Source of the DNA: Brevundimonas viscosa
GTDB taxonomy: Bacteria; Pseudomonadota; Alphaproteobacteria; Caulobacterales; Caulobacteraceae
Direction: 5' to 3'
Assembly (NCBI RefSeq): GCF_900116065.1
Contig: NZ_FOZV01000001.1
Location: 124,001 to 188,000 of the forward strand
DNA length: 64,000 bases
A program made the position numbers and the translations under genes. The notes below the pieces were generated by a model. The model saw only the letters and a program-made list of their open reading frames with translations. It was not told the origin of the DNA and did no database searches. This document shows, piece by piece, positions 1-8,555 of this stretch. How positions within the stretch are numbered: the stretch's first letter is position 1; the number at the start of each line of letters is the position of its first letter.

Positions 1-37
1 GGCCCGCAAGGACCTCGACTTCGGCGGCGTGGCCTAG
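1..37 (+). CDS. C-terminal fragment of an unidentified protein
   Basis: Only the last eleven codons and a TAG stop (35-37) are in the window, reading ARKDLDFGGVA. This is too short to identify. The next gene is on the opposite strand, so this gene converges on the phaR group. About 130 bases without a supported gene follow. Confidence 0.4.
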   Translation, partial: ARKDLDFGGVA

Positions 38-167
38 ATCAGCTGAAGGCCACGAAGATAAGGGCCACGACGGTCACGTCGATGGTGCGGGTCAGGAAGC
101 TGAGCATTGGCGGCGGTCCGGAAACGGGCGTGAACCCCGGGGGTTCAGCAAGGACCATGCCGCAGCT

Positions 168-515
168 TCAGATGTCGGTGTCCTCCGTACGGCCGGGCTT
201 CGGACGTCGGTCGGCGGCGCCGGAATACCGGGTTTCGAGATAGGCGGCGCGGGCGGCGTCGAGCACCGGCGGGCCGCCCTTGAGGCCCCGCCGCTGGCCG
301 GTCTGGCCCATCAGCTGGGCCGCAAAGACCGCGGCTCCGGGATCGGAGGGCGGGGGCGAGGCAGCTCTTGCCGCCTCCCCGGCAGCTTCCTCCGGCGGCG
401 CGGCCGGAACCAGGGCGCGCGAGGCGGAGGCGACCCGGCGTTCGGCCGCCCGGCGCTCGGCGGCGCGGCGGTCGCGGCTTCCGACCGGGGCGACAGGGGC
501 CACCTCGTCGGTCAT
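168..515 (-). CDS. Small basic hypothetical protein coupled to phaR
   Basis: A 115-residue protein of unknown function. It starts at MTDEVAPVAPV. The ATG (515-513) overlaps the TGA stop of phaR in an ATGA arrangement, which decides the start and points to translational coupling. The N-terminal third has a duplicated arginine/alanine run (RRAAERRAAERR), the middle is proline/alanine-rich and probably disordered, and the C-terminal part (LKGGPPVLDAARAAYLETR) looks like a short ordered segment. No signal peptide or membrane segment is visible. Co-translation with PhaR suggests a role near polyhydroxyalkanoate control, but that is inference. A longer upstream reading in the same frame is a shadow of phaR. 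Confidence 0.65.
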   Translation of the reverse strand: MTDEVAPVAPVGSRDRRAAERRAAERRVASASRALVPAAPPEEAAGEAARAASPPPSDPGAAVFAAQLMGQTGQRRGLKGGPPVLDAARAAYLETRYSGAADRRPKPGRTEDTDI

Positions 516-1096
516 GGCTTCGACAGCTTGTCGAGGCGGGCGCGCATCTCGTCCATCTGCCGACGCATCTCGGCCAGGGCGTCGTCGCCCCCGGCGGCGG
601 CCTTCGGCGGCTCTTCCGGGCGGGGAGCGCCGGCGGCGAAGCCGGGCCACATCTTCATCGCCTCGGAGAAGAGAGCCATGTTGCGGCGGGCCATCTCGTC
701 GAGCAGGCCCGCGCCCGGCGTGGCGCCGAAGGCCTTGGTGAACTGGCTGCGGATCTGTTCCTGTTGCCGCGAGAAGTTGTCGAGCGACATCTCGAGGTAG
801 CCCGGCAGGACGCCCTGCATCTGGCCGCCGTAGAAGCCGATCAGCTGGCGCAGGAACTGGACCGGGAGCAGGGCCTCGCCGCGGCTCTCTTCCTCGAAGA
901 TGATCTGGGTGAGGATCTGCCGGGTCAGGTCCTCGTTGGTGCGGGCGTCATAGACCACGAAGTCCACGCCTTCGCGGACCATGCGGGCGAGGTCGTCGAG
1001 GGTGACGTAGGCGCTGCTGGCGGTGTTGTAGAGGCGCCGGTTGGCGTACTTCTTGATGACGACGGTCTCGTCGCTCGCGGACTTCCTGTCAGCCAC
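512..1096 (-). CDS. phaR: Polyhydroxyalkanoate synthesis regulator PhaR
   Basis: DNA- and PHA-granule-binding repressor that controls phasin and PHA synthesis genes. The 194-residue product begins at a GTG (VADRKSASDE) preceded by a GGGGGA ribosome site. Residues about 12-73 form the PHB accumulation regulatory N-domain (KKYANRRLYNTASSAYVTLDDL), with the conserved YANRRLYNT core, followed by the LPVQFLRQLIGFYGGQMQ segment typical of the PHB_acc repeats and a C-terminal helix rich in Met, Arg and Glu. Length is normal for the family. It ends in ATGA overlap with the downstream small gene, so the two form one transcript. No PHA synthase is in the window. Confidence 0.93.
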   Translation of the reverse strand: MADRKSASDETVVIKKYANRRLYNTASSAYVTLDDLARMVREGVDFVVYDARTNEDLTRQILTQIIFEEESRGEALLPVQFLRQLIGFYGGQMQGVLPGYLEMSLDNFSRQQEQIRSQFTKAFGATPGAGLLDEMARRNMALFSEAMKMWPGFAAGAPRPEEPPKAAAGGDDALAEMRRQMDEMRARLDKLSKP

Positions 1097-1152
1097 CCGT
1101 CGTCCCCCAAGCTGTTGCGCCGCGTCAGTTTCCGCGCTGCGGCTGCGAAAGT

Positions 1153-1926
1153 CTAGCCGAGGCCGCCGGGGGCGAGGACGACGCCGACCAGGACCGCGGC
1201 CCAGTGCACGGTGGCGCCGGTGACCACGAAGCCGTGCCAGATGGCGCGGCGGAACTTCACCTGCGGACTGATGAAGACGAACACGCCGGCCGTGTAGATC
1301 AGGCCGCCGGCGACCAGCAGGGCGAGGGCGAGCGGATGGACGGTGTCCATCATCGGCTTCAGCGCGATCACCGCCAGCCAGCCGAAGGCCACATAGACGG
1401 CGCTCCAGATGGCGTCCGACAGGCGCGGCAGGATGACCTTGGCGAAGGCGCCGCCGAGGCCGATGGCCCACACCAGCAGGGTGAAGCCGATCGCCCACGC
1501 GCCCTCGAAACGCTGGGTGGTGAAGGGGGTGTAGCTGCCGGCGATCATCAGGAAGATGGCCGCCTCGTCGAGGCGACGCAGCACCGGCCGGGCGGGGCAT
1601 GGACGGGTCAGGTTGTAGACCGTCGAGGCGGCCAGCATGCCGATCAGGCACAGGGCGTAGACGGCGGTGGCGGCCACCGCCCCGACGCCGGAATAGAGCG
1701 CCGCCAGCACCGCCAGCACGACGCCGCCGACCGCAGCCAGGGTCAGGCCGACGACGTGGACGACGAGGTCGGCTGTCTTCTCCGCGTCGGTGCGGTAGTG
1801 CTCGACCATGTCGAGCTCGTCGGGCGTGCAGACGTGCTTCGCCAGCCTTTTCAGTTGCATGAGCATGGCCTGTTCAAAGCCGTACCTCGCCGCTTCGTTC
1901 CGACACCGTATCGCGGACATGGTCAC
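1153..1926 (-). CDS. Hemolysin III / TrhA family membrane protein
   Basis: Member of the PAQR-like hemolysin III family (TrhA/YqfA), integral inner-membrane proteins linked to membrane-lipid or energy homeostasis; 'hemolysin' is a historical name. About seven hydrophobic segments follow a short cytoplasmic N-terminus. Family marks are ADLVVHVVG near the first helix, STVYNL and RRLDEAAIFLMIAGSYTPF in the middle, and ATVHWAAVLV at the C-terminus, which carries one of the conserved histidines. The start is uncertain: GTG at 1926 gives 257 residues, while ATG at 1866 (MLMQLKRLAKH) gives 237. Neither has a clear ribosome site. The long leader upstream holds several strong hairpins. Confidence 0.85.
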   Translation of the reverse strand: MTMSAIRCRNEAARYGFEQAMLMQLKRLAKHVCTPDELDMVEHYRTDAEKTADLVVHVVGLTLAAVGGVVLAVLAALYSGVGAVAATAVYALCLIGMLAASTVYNLTRPCPARPVLRRLDEAAIFLMIAGSYTPFTTQRFEGAWAIGFTLLVWAIGLGGAFAKVILPRLSDAIWSAVYVAFGWLAVIALKPMMDTVHPLALALLVAGGLIYTAGVFVFISPQVKFRRAIWHGFVVTGATVHWAAVLVGVVLAPGGLG

Positions 1927-2533
1927 GGGCCGGTGAATCGGGCGCCCGGAAGCGAAGGTTGGCGGGGGTATGCGGCAAAAGCGTCACGACTCCTTTCCGG
2001 GAGGTTTCCACCGCCCTCTTCCCGAGAGGGTGCGATCGCGCATGACTCTTCGCCGCCTGCGGGAGCAGGACGGGCGGGAAGGGAGCGGGGCGCCGGGCCT
2101 TCGCCCGGTCGGTGCAGTTTGGGTGACCGTATTCGGCGGAAGCCTGCGCCCCGCGTGGTCGTTTTCCGTTCACCCCGCCGACTGGCGGCCCTGTTCCGGC
2201 CTTGAAGACTCGCCGGTTCGGCCTTGCGGCGTCGCCGGGAGGCAGGACTTTCCGGATCATGTCCGCATCGACCCCGCCTTGTTGGGCGCGCGGCGAGCAA
2301 GGGACGCCATCCACTCGACGTCCACGAGGCCCCCGGGACTCTCCTCCACCCCGGCTTCATCGCTCGACCACAGCCCGCCGTCGTCGAGGTCGTGGATCCG
2401 ACGCCCTCCCCACCGACGGGATGGGGCAGTGTGGGGGCGGTTCTTCCCATGGCGGGGAAATGACGCTGCCTGCCCCTCATTGTTGAAGCAAATCAACGGG
2501 CGATCTGCGCGAGATAGGGGATTCAAACATTAA
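1927..2533. other. Long intergenic region with stacked hairpins
   Basis: About 600 bases with no protein gene I can support; the reading frames here lack family features. Near its left end are three clean hairpins: CCCTCT...AGAGGG (about 2013-2029), CCTGC...GCAGG (about 2056-2069) and CCGGGC-CTTC-GCCCGG (2093-2108). On the minus strand this is the upstream leader of the trhA-type gene. I compared it by eye with RNase P RNA, SRP RNA, 6S RNA, tmRNA and common riboswitches and could not match any. It could be a leader, an sRNA or terminator debris. Confidence 0.35.
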
Positions 2534-2560
2534 CTCCCGGCGCCGGAGAAGGGCCGGGAG
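2534..2560 (-). terminator. Hairpin downstream of small membrane protein gene
   Basis: Perfect 8-bp stem CTCCCGGC/GCCGGGAG (2534-2541 and 2553-2560) with an 11-nt loop, located 14 bases after the stop of the minus-strand gene 2575-2874. The following minus-strand sequence has only a weak T run (TTAATGTTTG), so this is a probable rather than certain intrinsic terminator. Confidence 0.5.
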
Positions 2561-2574
2561 TACTGCTCCGGTCG

Positions 2575-2874
2575 TCAGCGCTCGACCGGCTGCGCGCCGG
2601 GAGCCGGGTCGAGGCCGCGTTCATCTTCGGGCGCGACAGCGTTTCCGACGCCGGTGGCTCCAGGCTCGGCGGGGACGGCGCCGGCGTCGGGAGGCGGCAG
2701 TTCGGCGGGCTGGACCATGGCCTCACCGGCCTCGTCGGCGGCGGTGACCGCGTCGGCGCTCCAGCGCATCCAGACGAAGGCGCCGGCGGCGACGAACAGC
2801 AGCACCAGGCCGAGCACGACGAGGCTATTGAAGCGGGGCGAGCGGCGCGGGCCGCCGGGGGGTGTCTGGGTCAC
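2575..2874 (-). CDS. Small single-pass membrane protein, unknown function
   Basis: A 99-residue protein whose function I do not recognise. It starts at a GTG (VTQTPPGGPRR) chosen because GAGGAGAGG lies immediately upstream; a longer in-frame reading has no ribosome site. Residues about 17-35 (LVVLGLVLLFVAAGAFVWM) form one membrane helix after a short basic cytoplasmic tail. The remaining 60 residues are acidic, rich in Pro, Ala and Glu, and probably disordered in the periplasm. Hairpins on both sides suggest its own transcript, downstream of pstS on the same strand. Confidence 0.7.
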   Translation of the reverse strand: MTQTPPGGPRRSPRFNSLVVLGLVLLFVAAGAFVWMRWSADAVTAADEAGEAMVQPAELPPPDAGAVPAEPGATGVGNAVAPEDERGLDPAPGAQPVER

Positions 2875-2941
2875 GGACCTCTCCTCAGGGACTGGCGTCT
2901 GACAACCGGTCGAAGGCGGAGAGCGTTCCCGCAAACGACAA

Positions 2942-2965
2942 AGGCCCCGGCCGGAGCCGGGGCCT
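2942..2965 (-). terminator. Intrinsic terminator after pstS
   Basis: Perfect 10-bp GC-rich stem AGGCCCCGGC/GCCGGGGCCT with a 4-nt loop. Read on the minus strand it is followed by TTTGTCGTTTG. It lies 22 bases beyond the pstS stop codon and separates pstS from the next minus-strand gene. Confidence 0.85.
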
Positions 2966-2986
2966 TCAGCGTCCGATGGCGAGGCC

Positions 2987-4048
2987 TCAGTTGGCCGGGG
3001 CCGACATCGGCGTCAGGGCGTTGGCGACGGCGCGCTGGGCGGCGAGCTCTTCAGCGGGCAGCGGCACCAGGCCGCGATCCTGAAGGTAGCCGCCGCGGCC
3101 GGCCGAGGCCTCGGACATGAACTCCATGACGAACTGCTCGAGGCCGGGGATCACGCCCACGTGCTGCTTCTTCACATAGATGTAGAGGCTGCGGGCCAGC
3201 GGGTACGAGCCGTCGGCGATGGTCTCGACCGAGGGCGCGATCCCGTCGATGGTCTCGGCCTTCACCGTGTCCATGTTCTGCTCGAGGAAGCTGAAGCCGA
3301 ACACGCCCAGCGAGCCGGGGGTGCGGGTCAGGGTCTGGACGATGGCGTTGTCGTTCTCGCCCGAGTCGATCCAGGCGTTGTCCTCGCGCAGGGTGTGGGC
3401 CAGCGTTTCGAAGCGGTCCTCGTCGGACTCCGACAGGGCGGCGAGAGCCGGGATGCGCTCAGCGCCCGGGGCCATGCCCAGTTCGAGGAAGGCGTCGCGG
3501 GTGCCCGAGGTCGGCGGCGGGCCGTAGACCTGGATGCGCTGGGCGGGCAGGCCCGGGTTGACCTGGTTCCAGGTCGTGGCCGGGTTGGCGACGAAGGCGC
3601 CGCCCTCGCCGGGGACTTCCTTGGCGAGGGCCAGATAGAGGTCCTGCAGGCGCAGGTCGAAGCTGCCGCCATTGCGGGCCGTGGCGACGACGATCCCGTC
3701 GTAGCCGATCTTGATCTCGACGATCTCGGTGACGCCGTTCTTCTGGCACTCGGCGAACTCCGAGGCCTTCATCGGGCGCGAGGCGTTGGCGATGTCCGGG
3801 GTGGTCGGGCCGACGCCCTGGCAGAAGGCCTTGATGCCGCCGCCGGTGCCGAGCGACTCGACCCGCGGCGCGGCGCCGCCGGCGGTGCGCGAGAAGTTCT
3901 CGGCCACGCGCGTGGCGAAGGGGAAGACCGTCGACGAGCCGGCCGCCCAGATGCCGTCGCGGGTCTGGTTAGCGCCGCCGCCCTGGCCGCAGGCGCCGAG
4001 GGCGAGGAGGGCGACCGCCGAGGCGGCGGCGAGGAGGGTGCGGGTCAT
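2987..4048 (-). CDS. pstS: Phosphate ABC transporter substrate-binding lipoprotein PstS
   Basis: Periplasmic phosphate receptor of the PstSCAB importer. The 353-residue precursor has a lipoprotein signal (MTRTLLAAASAVALLALGAC, lipid-modified Cys20). The mature part has the PBP-like phosphate fold: the GSSTVFPFA loop near residue 38, ESLGTGGGIKAFC near 65, DIANASRPMK near 85 and the PTSGTRDAF phosphate loop near 180 are all present. The usual neighbours pstC, pstA, pstB and phoU are not in the window, so this may be a stand-alone or second receptor. Upstream lies a 12-bp direct repeat that may be a regulator site; a strong terminator follows. Confidence 0.9.
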   Translation of the reverse strand: MTRTLLAAASAVALLALGACGQGGGANQTRDGIWAAGSSTVFPFATRVAENFSRTAGGAAPRVESLGTGGGIKAFCQGVGPTTPDIANASRPMKASEFAECQKNGVTEIVEIKIGYDGIVVATARNGGSFDLRLQDLYLALAKEVPGEGGAFVANPATTWNQVNPGLPAQRIQVYGPPPTSGTRDAFLELGMAPGAERIPALAALSESDEDRFETLAHTLREDNAWIDSGENDNAIVQTLTRTPGSLGVFGFSFLEQNMDTVKAETIDGIAPSVETIADGSYPLARSLYIYVKKQHVGVIPGLEQFVMEFMSEASAGRGGYLQDRGLVPLPAEELAAQRAVANALTPMSAPAN

Positions 4049-4095
4049 GTCGATCTCCGGACAGGCCTTGTTCGCGGCCGCTTAGACCAGAGGAC

Positions 4096-4130
4096 TGTGA
4101 CGGTTCGCCCGGCGGAGGTGTGACGGTTCG
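4096..4130 (-). promoter_or_regulatory. Direct repeat in the pstS promoter region
   Basis: The 12-mer CGAACCGTCACA (minus strand) occurs exactly twice, at 4107-4096 and 4130-4119, 23 bp start to start, about 50-80 bp before the pstS ATG. PhoB boxes are direct repeats of a CTGTCAT-like half site with 11-bp spacing, and CCGTCAC resembles that half site at about two turns. A PhoB role is inference. Confidence 0.45.
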
Positions 4131-4147
4131 GCGACGGACGAGGGAGC

Positions 4148-4227
4148 AGGAATCGGGAATCAGAAAGGACGTCAGAACAAGCGCGACCGACTAGTTCCTG
4201 ATTCCTACGACCCAAGCCCTCTCCTAG
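4148..4227. repeat. Heptad-arm inverted element, locus A
   Basis: Left arm heptads AGGAATC, GGGAATC, AGAAAGG at 4148-4168. Right arm heptads AGTTCCT, GATTCCT, ACGACCC, AAGCCCT, CTCCTAG at 4193-4227. The outer 16 bases of the arms are complementary at 13 positions. The last right-arm heptad contains the stop codon of lpd (4226-4224). It is the most diverged copy of the family seen at 35.9, 50.5, 51.9, 60.0 and 61.0 kb. Confidence 0.5.
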
Positions 4228-5621
4228 ATATGGATCGCGTGCCCCAGCGCGCGCAGGGAGGCTTCGTGGAAGGCCTCGCCCATGGTCGGGTGGACGTGGA
4301 TGGTTCCGGCGACGTCCTCGAGCAGGGCGCCCATCTCCAGCATCTGGGCGAAGCTGTTCGAGAGTTCCGAGACGTGCTGGCCGACGGCCTGGACGCCGAG
4401 CAGGCGGTGGTCGGTCTTGGAGGCCAGGACGCGGACGAAGCCGCCGTCCGAGCCGGCCTCGATAGCCAGGGCGCGGCCCAGCGCCATCAACGGGAAGACC
4501 GCCTGGATGACGTCGTCGCGGCCCTCAACGTCCAGCGGGCCGAGGCCGGCGGAGACGATCTCCGGCTCGGTGAAGCAGACGGCGGCGATGCTGACGGGGT
4601 CGAAGCGCTTGTCATGACCCGCGATGATCTCGGCGACGATCTCACCCTGGGCCGAGCCCTTGTGGGCCAGCATGGGTTCGCCGGTCAGGTCGCCGACGGC
4701 CCAGACGTTGCGCATCGAAGTGGCGCAGCGGTCGTCGATCTTCACGAACGGACCGGCCATGGCCACGCCCATGTTCTCCAGACCCCAGCCCTTCGTCCGG
4801 GGCTTGCGCCCGACGGTGACGAGGACCTTGTCGGCCTTGAGCTTGACCGCCTGCCCGTCCTTGGTCGTGACGTTGAGCTGGCCCTTCTCGAACGACCCTG
4901 CCTTGGCGCCGAGGTGCAGTTCGACGCCGTGGGCCTCCAGCCATTTGCCGACCGGATCGGTCAGGGCCTTGTCGTAGAGCGGCAGCAGGCGGCCGGCCAT
5001 TTCGACGATGGCGACCTCGGCCCCCAGCTTGCGGAAGGCGATGCCCAGCTCGAGGCCGATATAGCCGCCGCCGACCACGACCAGCTTGCCGGGGACCTTG
5101 TCCAGCGACAGGGCCTCGGTCGAGGAGATGACGTCGCCGCCGAAGGGCAGGAAGGGCAGTTCGACCGGCTCGGAGCCGGTGGCGAGGATGACGTGTTCGG
5201 CGCTGATGACGATGTCGCCGTCGCCAGTCTTCACCGTGCAGGTCTTGGCGTCGGAGAAGGTGGCCCAGCCGTTGATTACCTTGACCTTGGCCTTCTTCAG
5301 CAGGCCGGCGACGCCCGCGTTCAGCTTGCGGACGATGCCGTCCTTCCACTCGACCGTCTGCTTCAGGTCGATGGCCGGCTTGCTGGCCGTGATGCCCATG
5401 GTGCCGCCGTCGGCGGCCTTGGCCACGGTCTCGAACTTGTGCGCCGCGTGGATGATGGCCTTGGACGGGATGCAGCCGACGTTCAGGCAGGTGCCGCCGA
5501 GGCCGTCGCCGCCGTCGACCAGCACGGTGTCGAGCCCCAGCTGGCCGCAACGGATGCCGGCGACATAGCCGCCGGTGCCGGCGCCGATGATGAGGACTTT
5601 GGTGGTGAGGGTTTCAGTCAC
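4224..5621 (-). CDS. lpdA: Dihydrolipoyl dehydrogenase (E3 of branched-chain 2-oxoacid dehydrogenase)
   Basis: FAD flavoprotein that reoxidises dihydrolipoamide on E2 with NAD+. It has 465 residues, normal for the family. The N-terminal FAD motif is IIGAGTGGYVAG, the redox disulfide is in GGTCLNVGCIPSK (Cys45/Cys50), the NAD motif is VVVGGGYIGLELG near residue 180, and the C-terminal interface has the catalytic HVHPTMGE (His444, Glu449). It is the last gene of the bkd operon, 3 bases after E2. Its TAG stop lies inside heptad locus A. Confidence 0.95.
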   Translation of the reverse strand: MTETLTTKVLIIGAGTGGYVAGIRCGQLGLDTVLVDGGDGLGGTCLNVGCIPSKAIIHAAHKFETVAKAADGGTMGITASKPAIDLKQTVEWKDGIVRKLNAGVAGLLKKAKVKVINGWATFSDAKTCTVKTGDGDIVISAEHVILATGSEPVELPFLPFGGDVISSTEALSLDKVPGKLVVVGGGYIGLELGIAFRKLGAEVAIVEMAGRLLPLYDKALTDPVGKWLEAHGVELHLGAKAGSFEKGQLNVTTKDGQAVKLKADKVLVTVGRKPRTKGWGLENMGVAMAGPFVKIDDRCATSMRNVWAVGDLTGEPMLAHKGSAQGEIVAEIIAGHDKRFDPVSIAAVCFTEPEIVSAGLGPLDVEGRDDVIQAVFPLMALGRALAIEAGSDGGFVRVLASKTDHRLLGVQAVGQHVSELSNSFAQMLEMGALLEDVAGTIHVHPTMGEAFHEASLRALGHAIHI

Positions 5622-5624
5622 GGT

Positions 5625-7343
5625 CTAGTCCATGAACAGCACCGCCGGGTGCTCCAGCAGCGCCTTGATCTTCTGGATGAACTCCGCGGCGTCGTAGCCG
5701 TCGACGATGCGGTGGTCGAAACTCGAGGAGATGTTCATCATCTTGCGCACGACCATCTGGCCGTCTTGCACCACCACCCGTTCGACGATCTTGTTGGGGC
5801 CGACGATGGCCACCTCGGGGTGGTTGATCACCGGCGTGTGGACGATGCCGCCCAGCGGCCCCAGCGAGGTGATGGTGATGGTCGAGCCTGACAGCTCCTC
5901 GCGCGTCGCCTTGCCGGCCTTGGCGGCGGACGAGACGCGGGCGATCTCCTCGGCCAGGCCGTAGACGTCCAGCGCCTCTGCGTTCTTCACCACCGGCACC
6001 ATCAGGCCGTTGGGCGTCTGAGCGGCGATGCCCAGATGCACCCCGGCGTGGCGGTACAGCACGCCGGCGTCGTCGTCATAGGTGGCGTTGATCTGCGGAT
6101 AGTCGGGCAGGGTCCGGGTCAGGGCCGTGGCGATGAACGGCAGCAGGGTCAGCTTGGGCCTGTCCGTCCCCTTGTTGGTCGCGTTGAGGTGCTGGCGCAG
6201 GGCCTCCAGCTCGGTGACGTCGACCTCTTCGGCGTACATGAAGTGCGGGATGCGCCGCTTGGCGTCCTGCATCTTCTCCGCGATCTTGCGGCGCAGGCCG
6301 ATGACCTTGATCTCCTCGACGCCCTCGCGGCGCACGCGGGTCGCGCCGGCGCCGGCCGGGGCGGCGGGGCGGCCGCCGGAGGCGAGGAAGGCGTCGAGGT
6401 CGCCGTGCTCGATGCGGCCGGCGGGGCCGGAGCCGGGGACGTACTGGAGCTCGACGCCGAGCTGGCGCGCGCGCTGGCGCACGGCGGGCGAGGCGAGGGG
6501 GCGCTGGTTGCGGTCGGAGAGCTGCCGTGAGCCCTCCCCCTTGAAGGGGGAGGGTTGGGTGGGGGTGGTGGCAGGCTGTTTCGAGGAAGACGCGGGTGGG
6601 CTGGCTTTCGACGGAGCCTCACGCGCCACGTCCTGACGCGATGCGCCTCCACCCCCACCCCCGGCCCCTCCCCCCTCGAGGGGGAGGGGAGAAGAAATGT
6701 TGCCCTTGCCCTCGACCTGGAAGCTGACCAGCGGGCCGCCGACGGCGATCTGCTGGCCCTCGTCGCCGTGCAGGGCGACGACGGTTCCGGCCACCGGGGA
6801 GGTCAGTTCGACGGTGGCCTTGTCGGTCATGACCTCGGCGAGAATCTGGTCCTCCTCGACCGCGTCGCCGACCGCGACGCGCCACCCGACCAGTTCGGCC
6901 TCGGCGGTGCCCTCGCCGACGTCGGGGAGCTTGAAGACGTAGTTGGCGCCGGGGGCGGAAGCGGACTCGCCCCCTCCACCATGCTTCGCATGGTCCCCCT
7001 CCCCCTGCGGGGGAGGAACTTCGGCGCGCTGCCCCCCCGCCGGGGGGACCGGAGCCTGCGCATCGGGCTCCGAGGGGGGCGCGTCATCGCTGTTCCCCGC
7101 CCCCTCGACCTCGAACTCGACCAGCGGGCCGCGGACGGCCAGCATCTGGCCGGGCTCGCCGTGCAGCCGGGAGACCGTGCCGGCGACCGGCGAGGTGATC
7201 TCGACGGTGGCCTTGTCGGTCATGACGTCGGCGACGATCTGGTCCTCGGCGACCGCGTCGCCGACCTTGACGTGCCAGCCGACCAGTTCGGCCTCGGCGG
7301 TGCCTTCGCCCACGTCGGGCAGCTTGAAGACATAGCGACCCAT
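5625..7343 (-). CDS. bkdB: Dihydrolipoamide acyltransferase E2, two lipoyl domains
   Basis: E2 core of the branched-chain 2-oxoacid dehydrogenase; transfers acyl groups from E1 to CoA. The 572 residues contain lipoyl domain 1 (1-80, MTDKATVE with Lys44), lipoyl domain 2 (133-212, Lys175), the E1/E3-binding domain (about 281-318, ASPAVRQRARQLG) and the catalytic domain (from about 340) ending with FDHRIVDGYDAAEF (His544, Asp548). Two nearly identical lipoyl domains are unusual for a bkd E2, which commonly has one. The linkers at residues about 110-125, 219-233 and 259-271 are encoded by palindromic repeat elements inserted in frame and are Gly/Pro-rich. It sits between E1beta and E3. Confidence 0.93.
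   Translation of the reverse strand: MGRYVFKLPDVGEGTAEAELVGWHVKVGDAVAEDQIVADVMTDKATVEITSPVAGTVSRLHGEPGQMLAVRGPLVEFEVEGAGNSDDAPPSEPDAQAPVPPAGGQRAEVPPPQGEGDHAKHGGGGESASAPGANYVFKLPDVGEGTAEAELVGWRVAVGDAVEEDQILAEVMTDKATVELTSPVAGTVVALHGDEGQQIAVGGPLVSFQVEGKGNISSPLPLEGGGAGGGGGGASRQDVAREAPSKASPPASSSKQPATTPTQPSPFKGEGSRQLSDRNQRPLASPAVRQRARQLGVELQYVPGSGPAGRIEHGDLDAFLASGGRPAAPAGAGATRVRREGVEEIKVIGLRRKIAEKMQDAKRRIPHFMYAEEVDVTELEALRQHLNATNKGTDRPKLTLLPFIATALTRTLPDYPQINATYDDDAGVLYRHAGVHLGIAAQTPNGLMVPVVKNAEALDVYGLAEEIARVSSAAKAGKATREELSGSTITITSLGPLGGIVHTPVINHPEVAIVGPNKIVERVVVQDGQMVVRKMMNISSSFDHRIVDGYDAAEFIQKIKALLEHPAVLFMD
6532..6570. repeat. Palindromic repeat (type 1) inside the E2 gene
   Basis: A CCCTCCCCCTT-GAAGGGGGAGGG palindrome followed by TTGGGTGGGGGTGG. 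It encodes E2 linker residues about 259-271 and faces the copy at 6646-6690 in opposite orientation. Elements of this look are usually intergenic; here it is part of a coding frame. Confidence 0.7.
6646..6690. repeat. Palindromic repeat (type 1, inverted copy) inside the E2 gene
   Basis: CCTCCACCCCCACCCCC followed by a CCCCTCCCCC-CTCGAG-GGGGAGGGG palindrome, the reverse-orientation partner of the element at 6532-6570. It encodes the glycine run at E2 residues about 219-233. Confidence 0.7.
6970..7017. repeat. Palindromic repeat (type 2) inside the E2 gene
   Basis: CCCCCTCCACCATG-CTTCG-CATGG-TCCCCCTCCCCCTGCGGGGGAGGA layout: two hairpins in a row. It aligns nearly base for base with 19088-19132 near rnpA. 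Here it encodes E2 residues about 110-125, between the two lipoyl domains. Confidence 0.75.
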
Positions 7344-7344
7344 C

Positions 7345-8465
<1,121 letters not shown>

Positions 8466-8469
<4 letters not shown>

Positions 8470-8555
8470 CGGCTCAGCCACAGTCCTGCGATGGTCACGA
8501 TGGGGATCAGGGCGACGAGAATGTAGAAGAGCGCCCGGCGCTGTTTCTGGCTCAT
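8466..8555 (-). CDS. 29-residue single-pass membrane microprotein inside the bkd operon
   Basis: A tiny gene between E1alpha and E1beta, of unknown function. Its ATG (8555-8553) overlaps the E1alpha TGA, and its own TGA (8468-8466) overlaps the E1beta ATG; both junctions are 4-nt ATGA overlaps. It therefore fills the gap exactly and is likely co-translated. The product begins MSQKQRRALFYILVALIPI and ends GLWLSR: a basic N-terminus, one hydrophobic helix (residues about 8-27) and a short basic end, predicting an inner-membrane peptide with its N-terminus in the cytoplasm. It might tether the complex, or act in another way; no family is recognised. It is too short for most gene callers. Confidence 0.7.

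Noticed and set aside
39-107. A 22-codon hydrophobic frame on the minus strand (MLSFLTRTIDVTVVALIFVA...)
   Set aside because: It looks like a membrane helix, but has no ribosome site and no coupling to a neighbour, so it cannot be separated from chance.
2200-2260. Possible RNase P RNA, because of GGAAAGTCC on the minus strand
   Set aside because: The surrounding conserved blocks (GAGGAAAGTCCGGGC context, ACAGAA, terminal pairing) are missing.
2257-2526. An 89-codon minus-strand frame in the long gap, with overlapping frames on both strands
   Set aside because: No ribosome site, no family features, and overlapped by equally long frames in other phases, as expected at this GC content.
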